DNA of 64,000 bases from Rhizobium esperanzae (lineage in GTDB: Bacteria; Pseudomonadota; Alphaproteobacteria; Rhizobiales; Rhizobiaceae): assembly GCF_014197615.1 (NCBI RefSeq), contig NZ_JACIFY010000017.1, positions 106,549-170,548 of the forward strand, in the 5' to 3' direction. The notes below the pieces were generated by a model that ran no database searches, was not told where the DNA came from, and saw only the letters and a list, made by a program, of their open reading frames with translations. This document shows positions 52,176 through 60,314 of the stretch, in pieces. A program made the position numbers and the translations under genes. Positions within the stretch are counted from its first letter, which is position 1; every line of letters begins with the position of its first letter.

Positions 52176-53393
52176 TCAGGCATTCAGCCGGGCGCTGTCG
52201 AGCGTATAGAGCTCCTGGGCGCGCTGCACGCCACGCAATGCATAGCGCCCGACACAGGCGAGTGCCGCGCGCTGGTTCTCCGGGATCGCGGCGGCGAAAT
52301 CGGAGGAGATCAACAGGTTGAGATCGACCGAGCGGCACATCGAAGCAATGCGGCTGACCTCATTGACGGCAGGGCCGATAACGGTGAAGTCCAACCGGTC
52401 CTGGCTGCCGATATTACCATAGAAAACGTCACCGATATGCAGGCCGATATAGACATCCGTCGTCGGCCTGTCGTCCGCCTTGCGTTCGTCGTTCAGCTTG
52501 CGGAGCTTCTCCCGCAGAAGCGCTTCGGCCTTCAGTGCCGCGCGGCAGGTTTCCTGCGTCGCCTCGCCCTTGAAGATGGCAAGCACCCCGTCGCCGATCA
52601 GCTTCAGCACATTGCCGCCGGCTTCATGGATCGCCGAGATCGCCACCTCGCTGTAATCGTTGAGCAGCGGGATGATTTCCTCCGGCGGCACGCGATCGGA
52701 AATCTTGGTGTAGTTCAACAGATCGGAAAACCACAGCGCCGCTGAAATCCGCTCCGATTTGCCGCGGCTGATCTTGCCTTCCATCACCTGGCGCGCCGCA
52801 TCCTCGCCGAGATAGACCTCGGCGATGGTACGGGCAATGCGCCCGAGCGCGATGCACTTGATCGCCAGCCCCAGCACCGGCACCAGCTTGCGCAGGATGG
52901 CGAGGTCGTGGTCGGAAAAGCCTTCGGGGTGCTTCGTCGAGAAATTCGAGAAGAAGCAATCCATCTCGCCGATCGTGCCGGCCTCGGCGAAACGATGCAT
53001 CATCGCGATATAATCGGTATGGCCGGCCTCGACGATCTTGTCGAGCTGGCTGAAATCGATCGGATCGCCGAAGCCGATGCGGCGGCGCACCTCCCGCTCA
53101 TTGCCCGACCAGAGATGATAGAAGGACGAACGCTGCCAGCTCGCAGCCGCCTCGCCCGTACCCGACGGGCCATATTCGAATTCCGTCTCGACCAGTTCCT
53201 CGCTGTCCCAGCGGAAGGCGCGGCCTTCATGCACCGGATGCAGCGTATCCATCAACGCCAGGCCGCGGTCGATCCGCAGGCCGGCCTTCCGGCAGGCCGC
53301 GCAGAAACCGGTCATGAGTTCGGATTCCGAAGCGCCCTTCAGTCCCTGCTCGGTAATCCAGGCCGCAATCGTGCTGACGTCGCTGTAATCCAT
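52176..53393 (-). CDS. class III adenylate/guanylate cyclase
   Basis: 405 aa, soluble, no membrane segment. The N-terminal roughly 200 residues are a sensor-like region of unknown fold. The C-terminal cyclase domain has the metal Asp in FSDLLNYTKI, the second metal Asp in LIGDGVLAIF and the transition-state residues in NEVSRIASMC. It would make cAMP or cGMP. AGAGGTG precedes the ATG at 53393. It follows the LacI gene by 64 nt on the same strand and may be co-transcribed with it. Confidence 0.85.
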   Translation of the reverse strand: MDYSDVSTIAAWITEQGLKGASESELMTGFCAACRKAGLRIDRGLALMDTLHPVHEGRAFRWDSEELVETEFEYGPSGTGEAAASWQRSSFYHLWSGNEREVRRRIGFGDPIDFSQLDKIVEAGHTDYIAMMHRFAEAGTIGEMDCFFSNFSTKHPEGFSDHDLAILRKLVPVLGLAIKCIALGRIARTIAEVYLGEDAARQVMEGKISRGKSERISAALWFSDLLNYTKISDRVPPEEIIPLLNDYSEVAISAIHEAGGNVLKLIGDGVLAIFKGEATQETCRAALKAEALLREKLRKLNDERKADDRPTTDVYIGLHIGDVFYGNIGSQDRLDFTVIGPAVNEVSRIASMCRSVDLNLLISSDFAAAIPENQRAALACVGRYALRGVQRAQELYTLDSARLNA

Positions 53394-53457
53394 ATCGATC
53401 ACCTCTACTCCTGTTGAAGCTGTAGCCCGAAGTCGGCATCGAAGGAAGCCGATTGGC

Positions 53458-54483
53458 TCAATCGCCCGCCGGCATATTATAGGGCGTGATGATTTCGACC
53501 GATGACAGCGAGGCCGAAACCGCCCGACCCGGCGACGTCGCCCGGCCCATGATCGCCCTGAAAGCCGAACGCGCATCTGTTCTGAGATCGTGATGCAGCA
53601 CGAAGCCGATCTGCCGCGCGGCAAGCAAGGCGCGGTTGTCGGCGTCCAAGTCATGGGCGACAAAGACGCTGACCGGGCGCCTGGCCGCATCGAAGGCCGC
53701 CAGCACCGCCCGGTTGCCGCCGCCGATCGAATAGACGGCGTTGATCGTGGGATCGGCCGCAAGAGCGGCGGCCGCCAGCGCTCCCGTCGCCGCATCGGCG
53801 CCGTGCCCCTCGCTGATTTCGCTGATGCCGATCTCGGGATAATGAGCGCGAATGATGCGGCGAAAGCCGATTTCGCGCTCCTCCTCGCCGCGAAACCGCC
53901 CGCTCGACAGCGTCACCAGCACCTTGCCGCCACGGCTCCCGAGTATTTCGCCGATGAGATAGGCCGCCGTCTCGCCCGCCGCCCGATTATCGGCGCCGGC
54001 ATAGGCGATCCGCGCCGAATTCGGCAGGTCGGTCACCAGCGTCACCACAGGAATGCCGGCCGTATCCAACCGGGCGACGGCGGCAGCCACCTCGGCGACA
54101 TCGGGCCCCTTGAGCACGATGCCAGCAGTGCCGCGCAGGCGGATGCGGTCGAGAAGCTGCACCATCTCGGCCGGCTTCATCACTTCGGCGAAATGGAACC
54201 GGCAGCGGAAGATGCCGGGCAGGAAGGCCGCCATCTCGGCCTCGAAGGCGGCGCGCACCGCATCGCTGAACCGCTGCGGCGTCTCCATGACGATATCGAT
54301 CGCCAGCATGCGGCCGCTGCCGATCGCGCCTGCCTGCTGCCTGTCCAGCTCGGCGATCGCCGCCTTCACCCGCATTTCCGTCTGCTGACGCACACCCGGC
54401 CGGCCGTTCAGCACCCGGTCGACGGTGGCGGTGCTCAAGCCGGCCTGGAAGGCGATGTCCTTGACGAGGAAGAGATGGGCCAT
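53458..54483 (-). CDS. LacI-family transcriptional regulator
   Basis: 341 aa. HTH VKDIAFQAGLSTATVDRVLNGR plus a periplasmic-binding-protein-like domain ending in SSVEIITPYNMP. The Gly/Thr-rich domain recalls the sugar-binding regulators CytR/RbsR. It is divergent from the PhyH gene (92 bp), so that cluster is the most probable target. No clear full palindrome is seen in the gap. Confidence 0.88.
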   Translation of the reverse strand: MAHLFLVKDIAFQAGLSTATVDRVLNGRPGVRQQTEMRVKAAIAELDRQQAGAIGSGRMLAIDIVMETPQRFSDAVRAAFEAEMAAFLPGIFRCRFHFAEVMKPAEMVQLLDRIRLRGTAGIVLKGPDVAEVAAAVARLDTAGIPVVTLVTDLPNSARIAYAGADNRAAGETAAYLIGEILGSRGGKVLVTLSSGRFRGEEEREIGFRRIIRAHYPEIGISEISEGHGADAATGALAAAALAADPTINAVYSIGGGNRAVLAAFDAARRPVSVFVAHDLDADNRALLAARQIGFVLHHDLRTDARSAFRAIMGRATSPGRAVSASLSSVEIITPYNMPAGD

Positions 54484-54575
54484 GGAAGCTGTTTGATGGT
54501 TTTTTGATGGATTCCTGATCTATATCACCCGGTATCGCGGCGTATAGTGCCTTCATCGAAAGAGGAGGAGCCATC

Positions 54576-55763
54576 ATGAAGACCGACAATCAGCAGAAAC
54601 TGCGCGCCGACCGTGTCTGGCTCAGCGAAGATGGCTGCGATCTCGAGGATTTTCGCCGCCTTGCGGAAAAGGCCACCGCGCTTGCCGATTACCCCACCGC
54701 GTCTGCAGTCGAAAAAAACGTATTGATCTATGACAGCCGCAAGGTGGCGGCGGCAGTTGCAACCACGCAGGGCCGGCGTGCCGTCCTGGCCGAGATCTGT
54801 GAGGCCTTCGGCGAAGGTCCGGGCGTCGCCGTTTTCAAGCACGCTTACGAGGATACCGGCATCATCGACCGCGCCAGCGCGATTTTCGATGAGATTATCG
54901 AGGAACAGCACCGCACCGCCACCGGTGGCGGCGATCACTTCGCCAAACCAGGCGCCAACGACCGCATCTGGAATTCGCTGGAAAAACATTGCCTCGCCGA
55001 TCCGGCGAATTTCGCCGAATATTACGGCAACGCCATCGTTGCACTCGCAAGCCAGGCCTGGCTCGGCCCGAGCTACCAGATGACGGCGCAAGTCAACCGC
55101 GTCAATCCGGGCGGCGCGGCGCAGTCCGCCCATCGCGATTACCATCTCGGCTTCCAGTCGTCTGCGGTGATCGAGCAGTTTCCGGCGCATGTGCACCGGC
55201 TCTCGCCGGTGCTGACGCTGCAGGGCGCGGTCGCCCATTGCGACATGCCACTCGAAAGCGGCCCGACGCTCTTCCTGCCGCACAGCCAGACCTATGTGCC
55301 GGGTTATCTCGCGCTGAAGCGCCCGGAGTTCCGCGATTATTTCGAGGCCAACCATATCCAGCTGCCGCTCGAAAAAGGCGACGTCGTCTTCTTCAATCCC
55401 GCGCTTTTCCACGCCGCCGGCACCAACCGCTCGGCCGATATCAAGCGCGTCGCCAATCTCCTGCAGGTCTCCTCCGCCTTCGGCCGCGCCATGGAAACCG
55501 TCAACCGCGAGAGGATGAGCGCCAGGCTCTTTCCCGCCTTGAAAACATTGCAGGGCAAGCTCTCTCCCGACGAAATCGCCAACGCCGTCGCTGCCTGCGC
55601 CGAAGGTTATTCCTTCCCGACCAACCTCGACCGCGACCCGCCGCTCGGCGGCCTGGCGCCGAAGACGCAGGCGCGGCTGATGCACGAGGCGTTGAACGAA
55701 GGCTGGAGCGACGAAGCCTTTACGGCGGCACTTGCCGAACAGGCGCAGAAGAAATTGAGCTGA
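54576..55763 (+). CDS. phytanoyl-CoA dioxygenase (PhyH)-family oxygenase
   Basis: 395 aa. A double-stranded beta-helix Fe(II)/2-oxoglutarate oxygenase: the iron ligands are His186 and Asp188 (SAHRDYHLG) and His279 (FNPALFHAAG), with Arg285 placed to bind 2-oxoglutarate. It is likely to hydroxylate a small organic substrate. First gene of the LacI-divergent cluster PhyH-SDR-SMP30. GAGGAGGAG precedes the ATG. Confidence 0.85.
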   Translation: MKTDNQQKLRADRVWLSEDGCDLEDFRRLAEKATALADYPTASAVEKNVLIYDSRKVAAAVATTQGRRAVLAEICEAFGEGPGVAVFKHAYEDTGIIDRASAIFDEIIEEQHRTATGGGDHFAKPGANDRIWNSLEKHCLADPANFAEYYGNAIVALASQAWLGPSYQMTAQVNRVNPGGAAQSAHRDYHLGFQSSAVIEQFPAHVHRLSPVLTLQGAVAHCDMPLESGPTLFLPHSQTYVPGYLALKRPEFRDYFEANHIQLPLEKGDVVFFNPALFHAAGTNRSADIKRVANLLQVSSAFGRAMETVNRERMSARLFPALKTLQGKLSPDEIANAVAACAEGYSFPTNLDRDPPLGGLAPKTQARLMHEALNEGWSDEAFTAALAEQAQKKLS

Positions 55764-55789
55764 CTTGGAGGCCACACGGCACCATACGA

Positions 55790-55812
55790 GCCTCCCGCGC
55801 CCCGCGGGAGGC
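55790..55812 (+). other. stem-loop between phyH-like gene and SDR
   Basis: GCCTCCCGCG and CGCGGGAGGC with a 3-nt loop, 10 bp perfect. It lies between the two genes of one operon with no T run, so probably an mRNA-processing or stabilising stem. Confidence 0.55.
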
Positions 55813-55843
55813 CATTTGCATATCATCACCAAGGAGGAACCAC

Positions 55844-56665
55844 ATGAGCACAGACCACGGCCGTCTCGACGGCAAGATCGCCATCGTCACCGGCGGCACG
55901 CAAGGATTGGGCGCCACCATTGCACGCCTCTTCGCCGAACGCGGCGCTGAAGGCATCGTCATCTGCGGCCGTAACGAAGCCAAGGGCAAGGCGAAGGCCG
56001 AAGAGATTTCGGCCGCGACCGGCGTGAAGGTCGTTTACGTCAAGGCCGACCTCACCAAAGTCGAAGATGCGAGCCACGTCGTCCACACCTGCGACGAGGC
56101 CTTCGGCCGGGTCGATGCGCTGGTCAATGCCGCCGCCATCACCGATCGCGGCACCATCCTCGACACCAGCCCGGAACTCTTCGACACCATGTTCGCCGTC
56201 AATGTGCGCGCACCGTTTTTCCTGATGCAGGAGGCGGTAAAGGTCATGCGCCGCGAACAGACCGAAGGCACCATCGTCAATATCGGCTCGATGTCGGCCA
56301 AAGCGGGCCAGCCCTTCATCGCCGCCTATTGCGCCTCCAAGGGCGCGCTGGAAACGCTGACGAAGAACACCGCCTATGCGCTGCTGCGCAACCGCATCCG
56401 CGTCAACGGCCTCAATATCGGCTGGATGGCCTCCGAAGGCGAAGATCGTATCCAGCGCGAATATCATGGCGCGCCGTCCGACTGGCTGGAGAAGGCGGCG
56501 GCAGGCCAGCCTTTCGGCCGCCTCGTCGATCCGCACGAGGTGGCGCGCGCCTGCGCCTATCTGTCGTCTTCCGAATCCGGCCTGATGACCGGCTCGGTTA
56601 TCTGCTTCGACCAATCGATCTGGGGCGCCTATGACGGCTCGCCGCATCCGGTCGCAGCCCTCTGA
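55844..56665 (+). CDS. SDR-family oxidoreductase of the PhyH cluster
   Basis: 273 aa. Cofactor motif TGGTQGLG, NAAA (in place of NNAG), NIGSMSA and the catalytic YCASK (YxxxK). A C-terminal extension of about 30 residues (GSVICFDQSIWGAYDGSPHP) may shape the substrate site. It would oxidise the alcohol made or revealed by the dioxygenase. AAGGAGGA precedes the ATG. Ends in tandem hairpins. Confidence 0.8.
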   Translation: MSTDHGRLDGKIAIVTGGTQGLGATIARLFAERGAEGIVICGRNEAKGKAKAEEISAATGVKVVYVKADLTKVEDASHVVHTCDEAFGRVDALVNAAAITDRGTILDTSPELFDTMFAVNVRAPFFLMQEAVKVMRREQTEGTIVNIGSMSAKAGQPFIAAYCASKGALETLTKNTAYALLRNRIRVNGLNIGWMASEGEDRIQREYHGAPSDWLEKAAAGQPFGRLVDPHEVARACAYLSSSESGLMTGSVICFDQSIWGAYDGSPHPVAAL

Positions 56666-56673
56666 CAAGTCCC

Positions 56674-56720
56674 GAGCCCGGCTTTTCCCATTGCCGGGCT
56701 CCGGCGTCTTTTCAGACGCC
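56674..56720 (+). terminator. tandem hairpins after the SDR gene
   Basis: GAGCCCGGC/GCCGGGCTC (56674-56701, 10-nt loop), then GGCGTC/GACGCC (56703-56720) whose loop is TTTTCA. Possibly a terminator or partial terminator between SDR and SMP30. Confidence 0.55.
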
Positions 56721-56817
56721 ACACTTTGAACTGCGGCATAATTTCATCCTCAAATCGATTCCGGTCGAAAGGATTATGCAGTAGGAAGAGGGCGGCAGCA
56801 TTCAGGGAGGAACTGGC

Positions 56818-57729
56818 TTGGCCGACAATCCGCTTTATGACATCCGCGATGAACGTTTCGCCGCTCTGGTCATCGGCAGTGCCGCACTTGAAGAGCTCTA
56901 TTCCGGCTGCCGCTGGACGGAAGGTCCGGTCTGGTTTTCCGACCTGAACTGCCTTCTCTGGAGCGATATCCCGAACGAACGCATGATGCGCTGGACGCCC
57001 GACGGTACGGTCTCCGTCTTCCGCGCGCCCTCCAATTATGTCAACGGCAATAGCCGCGACCGGCAGGGCCGGCTCATCTCCTGCGAACATGGCGGCCGCC
57101 GCGTCACCCGCACCGAACCGGACGGCACGATCACCATTCTCGCCGACAGCTACAAGGGCAAGCGGCTGAATTCGCCGAACGATCTCGTCGTGCATTCCGA
57201 CGGCGGGATCTGGTTCACCGATCCGACCTACGGCATCCTGTCGGATTACGAGGGCCACAGGGCCGAGCCCGAGCAGCCCACCCGCAACGTCTATCGGATC
57301 GACCCGGCAAGCGGCGCAATCGAGGCCGTCGTCGAGGATTTCATCCAGCCGAACGGCCTTGCCTTCTCGCCCGACGAGACGAAGCTCTATATCGCCGATT
57401 CCGGCTCGGCAAAACATGAAGTGCCGCGTCACATAAGAGTTTTCGATGTCATCGACGGCCGGAGGCTGACGAACAGCCGCTATTTCTGCAGCCTCGACGT
57501 TGGCAATCCCGATGGCTTCCGCTTCGATGTCCAGGGCAATCTCTGGACGAGTGCCGGTGACGGCGTGCACTGCTTTTCGCCAGACGGCACCCTGCTCGGC
57601 AAGATCAGGGTGCCGCAGACGGTGTCCAATCTTACCTTCGGCGGCCCCAAGAAAAACCGGCTCTTCATCACCGCGACGCGTTCGGTCTATTCGATCTATA
57701 CCAAGACCAACGGCGCTCAATATCCGTAA
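56818..57729 (+). CDS. SMP-30/gluconolactonase-family protein
   Basis: 303 aa six-bladed propeller. Metal- and substrate-binding motifs include CRWTEGPVWFSD (near residue 31), RLNSPNDLVVHSDGGIWFTD and FIQPNGLAFSPDETKLYIAD. It would hydrolyse a sugar or aldonic lactone. It starts at a TTG (56818) that has GGGAGG about 8 nt upstream; no ATG in the frame gives a normal N-terminus. Last of the PhyH-SDR-SMP30 set; the next gene is GH2. Confidence 0.83.
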   Translation: MADNPLYDIRDERFAALVIGSAALEELYSGCRWTEGPVWFSDLNCLLWSDIPNERMMRWTPDGTVSVFRAPSNYVNGNSRDRQGRLISCEHGGRRVTRTEPDGTITILADSYKGKRLNSPNDLVVHSDGGIWFTDPTYGILSDYEGHRAEPEQPTRNVYRIDPASGAIEAVVEDFIQPNGLAFSPDETKLYIADSGSAKHEVPRHIRVFDVIDGRRLTNSRYFCSLDVGNPDGFRFDVQGNLWTSAGDGVHCFSPDGTLLGKIRVPQTVSNLTFGGPKKNRLFITATRSVYSIYTKTNGAQYP

Positions 57730-57865
57730 ACACTGGAACACCGCACCCCATGCAGGACAGACACCTGACGACATCGAATCGTCGGCCAAGACGGCATTGC
57801 TCGAACACATGTCACCCGAAACACTGTGAAGCGGTTGCGGATGACGGCATGCATGAAAAAAGCTA

Positions 57866-57903
57866 AAGCGCATCGCAGGAATCAAATTCGATGTGACGCG
57901 CTT
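57866..57903. repeat. imperfect palindromic repeat upstream of the GH2 leader
   Basis: AAGCGCATCGCA (57866-57877) pairs with TGTGACGCGCTT (57892-57903), 10 of 12 positions. It resembles the GC-rich hairpin repeats seen elsewhere in this window and in rhizobial intergenic DNA. It lies 40 bp before the small upstream ORF. Confidence 0.45.
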
Positions 57904-57942
57904 GCGCTGCCTCGCACCTTATCGCCTCAAGGAGAAATACAG

Positions 57943-58008
57943 ATGACCCGATCTTCACGCGCCGAGAGGCACCGCACCGCTGCTGATGCCATCACCGGGA
58001 GAGCCTGA
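57943..58008 (+). CDS. 21-codon upstream ORF coupled to the GH2 gene
   Basis: Encodes MTRSSRAERHRTAADAITGRA. AAGGAG at 57929-57934 lies 8 nt before the ATG, an excellent ribosome-binding site, and the stop (58006-58008) leaves one base before the GH2 start at 58010. The peptide is Arg- and Thr-rich with no known family. The arrangement suggests translational coupling or a leader-peptide control of GH2 synthesis; it may not be a functional protein itself. Confidence 0.5.
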   Translation: MTRSSRAERHRTAADAITGRA

Positions 58009-58009
58009 G

Positions 58010-60262
58010 ATGCGGTCCGTCGTTTCCTTCAACGAAGGCTGGAGTTTTCACGAGGGCTTCGGCCAGCGTCTGCTCGAAAGCTTCGATGCCGCCAGGTCGG
58101 TCAGCCTGCCCCATACCGCCGTCGAACTGCCCTTTAACTATTTCGACGAGACAAGCTATCAGCGCGCCTTCACCTATCAGAAAGTGCTGCGCTGGCTGCC
58201 GGAATTCGAGGGCCGCGAAATCTCGCTCGTCTTCGATGCCGCCATGGCCGACAGCGTCGTCTATTTGAACGGCGAAGAAATCATCGCCCATAAGGACGGC
58301 TACACCCCCTTCGAGGCCCGCCTCACCGGCAAGCTGCTCAAGGGTGAGAACCTCGTGACCGTCAAGATCGACGGCAGCGAAAACCCCGCCATTCCGCCTT
58401 TCGGCGGCCGCATCGATTATTTGACCTATGCCGGCATTTACCGCGACGTCTGGCTGAAGGTCACCGACCCTGTGTCGATCCGCAATCTCAAGATCGAAAC
58501 CGCAGACGTTCTTGCCCCGGAGAAGTCAGCAACCGTCCGTGTCGATATCGCCAACCCGGAGAGCCGCAGCTTCTCGGCGACGGTCACCGCGACGCTGAAG
58601 CAGGCGGACGGCACGGTGATCGCCACCGCGGCAACCGAAACGATCGGTGACCGTGCCAGGCTTTCCTTCGGCGGCCTGACCGGCATCGCGCTCTGGGACA
58701 TCACCGATCCCACGCTCTACGAGGTCACGGTCGAACTCAGGACCGAGCACGGCTCGGACCGTGTCTCGAGCCGCTTCGGCTTCCGCACCGCCGAATTCAC
58801 GCCGGAAGGTTTCCTCTTGAACGGCAAGCCGCTGAAGCTGCGCGGCCTCAACCGTCACCAGGCCTTCCCCTATGTCGGTTATGCCGCCGGCCGCTCCGCC
58901 CAGGAGCGCGACGCCGACATCATGAAGAGCGTGCTGAAGTGCAATATCGTCCGCACCTCGCATTATCCGCAGTCGAAATGGTTCCTCGACCGCTGCGATA
59001 CGATCGGCCTGCTGGTTTTCGAGGAAATCCCCGGCTGGCAGCATATCGGCGATGCCGACTGGCAGAAGGAATCGATCGAAAACGTCCGCCGCATGATCGA
59101 GCGCGACTGGAATCATCCCTCGATCATCATCTGGGGCGTGCGCATCAACGAGTCGCAGGATAGCCACGACTTCTACGTCGAGACCAACCGCCTGGCCCGC
59201 GAACTCGACAGCACCCGCCAGACCGGCGGCGTGCGTTATATCACCGAGAGCGAGCTGCTCGAAGACGTCTACACGATGAACGACTTCATCCTCGGCAATG
59301 AGGAACTGCCGGGCGCCAACCGCCCGCGCACCGTCCTTCGCGCCCAGCAGGAAAATACCGGTCTGTCCGCCAAGGTGCCGTACCTCATCACCGAGTTCAA
59401 CGGCCACATGTACCCGACGAAGATCTACGATCAGGAGCAGCGCCAGGCCGAGCATGTGCGCCGGCATCTCGACGTGCTGAACGCCGCCTATGGCGACCCG
59501 GATATTTCGGGCGCCATCGGCTGGTGCATGTTCGATTACAACACCCACAAGGATTTCGGCTCCGGCGACCGCATCTGCTATCACGGCGTCATGGACATGT
59601 TCCGCGAGCCGAAATTCGCCGCCCATGCCTATATCAGCCAGTGCGATCCTTCCGAGGAGATCGTCATGAAGCCGGCAACCTTCTGGGCGCGCGGCGAGCG
59701 CAATATCGGCGGCGTGCTGCCGCTGATCGTCCTGACCAATTGCGACGAGGTGGAACTGCAATATGGTGCGCTTTCCAAGCGCGTCGGTCCGGACCGCGAG
59801 AATTACCCGCATCTGCCGCATCCGCCCGTCGTGCTCGACCATCGCCACTTCACCGCCGACGAACTCGGCACCTGGGGTCTCGAATGGATCGACGGTACCT
59901 TGACCGGTTATATCGACGGCCGGCCGGTGGCGAGCCTGACGCTGGCAGCCGATCCCCTGCCGACGACGCTTGAAATCGTCGCCGACAGCCAGACGCTGAA
60001 GGCCCGCGAACGCGACAGCACCCGTGTCATCATCCGCGCCCTCGACCAGTGCGGCCAGCGCCTGCCCTTCATGAACGACAGCATTTCGCTGAAGGTGCAT
60101 GGGCCGGCAAGAATCGTCGGCCCGACCAATGTGCCGCTGCAGGGCGGCACAGCGGGCTTCTGGCTGGAGGCGACAGGCTTTACCGGCGAAATCACCGTCG
60201 AAGCGGTCTCCTCGCGCTTCGCGCCGGTGACGCTCACGGTGACGGCCGCCGCAAACTCATAG
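58010..60262 (+). CDS. GH2-family beta-glycosidase (beta-galactosidase/glucuronidase type)
   Basis: 750 aa, cytoplasmic, no signal peptide. The N-terminal sugar-binding jelly roll (RWLPEFEGREISLVFDAAMA), an Ig-like domain and the TIM barrel are present. The acid/base Glu381 is in INES (the usual N-E pair) and the nucleophile Glu462 is in LITEFNG. A C-terminal Ig-like domain ends the protein. The substrate is not clear; beta-galactoside, beta-glucuronide or beta-mannoside are possible. The GGGAG before the start also lies inside the upstream ORF. Confidence 0.88.
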   Translation: MRSVVSFNEGWSFHEGFGQRLLESFDAARSVSLPHTAVELPFNYFDETSYQRAFTYQKVLRWLPEFEGREISLVFDAAMADSVVYLNGEEIIAHKDGYTPFEARLTGKLLKGENLVTVKIDGSENPAIPPFGGRIDYLTYAGIYRDVWLKVTDPVSIRNLKIETADVLAPEKSATVRVDIANPESRSFSATVTATLKQADGTVIATAATETIGDRARLSFGGLTGIALWDITDPTLYEVTVELRTEHGSDRVSSRFGFRTAEFTPEGFLLNGKPLKLRGLNRHQAFPYVGYAAGRSAQERDADIMKSVLKCNIVRTSHYPQSKWFLDRCDTIGLLVFEEIPGWQHIGDADWQKESIENVRRMIERDWNHPSIIIWGVRINESQDSHDFYVETNRLARELDSTRQTGGVRYITESELLEDVYTMNDFILGNEELPGANRPRTVLRAQQENTGLSAKVPYLITEFNGHMYPTKIYDQEQRQAEHVRRHLDVLNAAYGDPDISGAIGWCMFDYNTHKDFGSGDRICYHGVMDMFREPKFAAHAYISQCDPSEEIVMKPATFWARGERNIGGVLPLIVLTNCDEVELQYGALSKRVGPDRENYPHLPHPPVVLDHRHFTADELGTWGLEWIDGTLTGYIDGRPVASLTLAADPLPTTLEIVADSQTLKARERDSTRVIIRALDQCGQRLPFMNDSISLKVHGPARIVGPTNVPLQGGTAGFWLEATGFTGEITVEAVSSRFAPVTLTVTAAANS

Positions 60263-60264
60263 CG

Positions 60265-60308
60265 TTAGAGCGTCGTTAGCGCGTCTTATTGGACGCGCGG
60301 CGCTCTAA
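60265..60308. terminator. bidirectional hairpin between GH2 and the CUT1 operon
   Basis: Outer arms TTAGAGCG (60265-60272) and CGCTCTAA (60301-60308), inner arms GCGCGTC (60279-60285) and GACGCGC (60292-60298). It sits between two convergent genes and probably ends both transcripts; the sequence also resembles a dispersed rhizobial repeat. Confidence 0.6.
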
Positions 60309-60314
60309 TGGCCG

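Noticed and set aside
54484..54575. LacI operator between the LacI gene and the PhyH gene
   Set aside because: Only weak short symmetries (such as TGAT...ATCA near 54515-54526) are visible; not enough to call a site.
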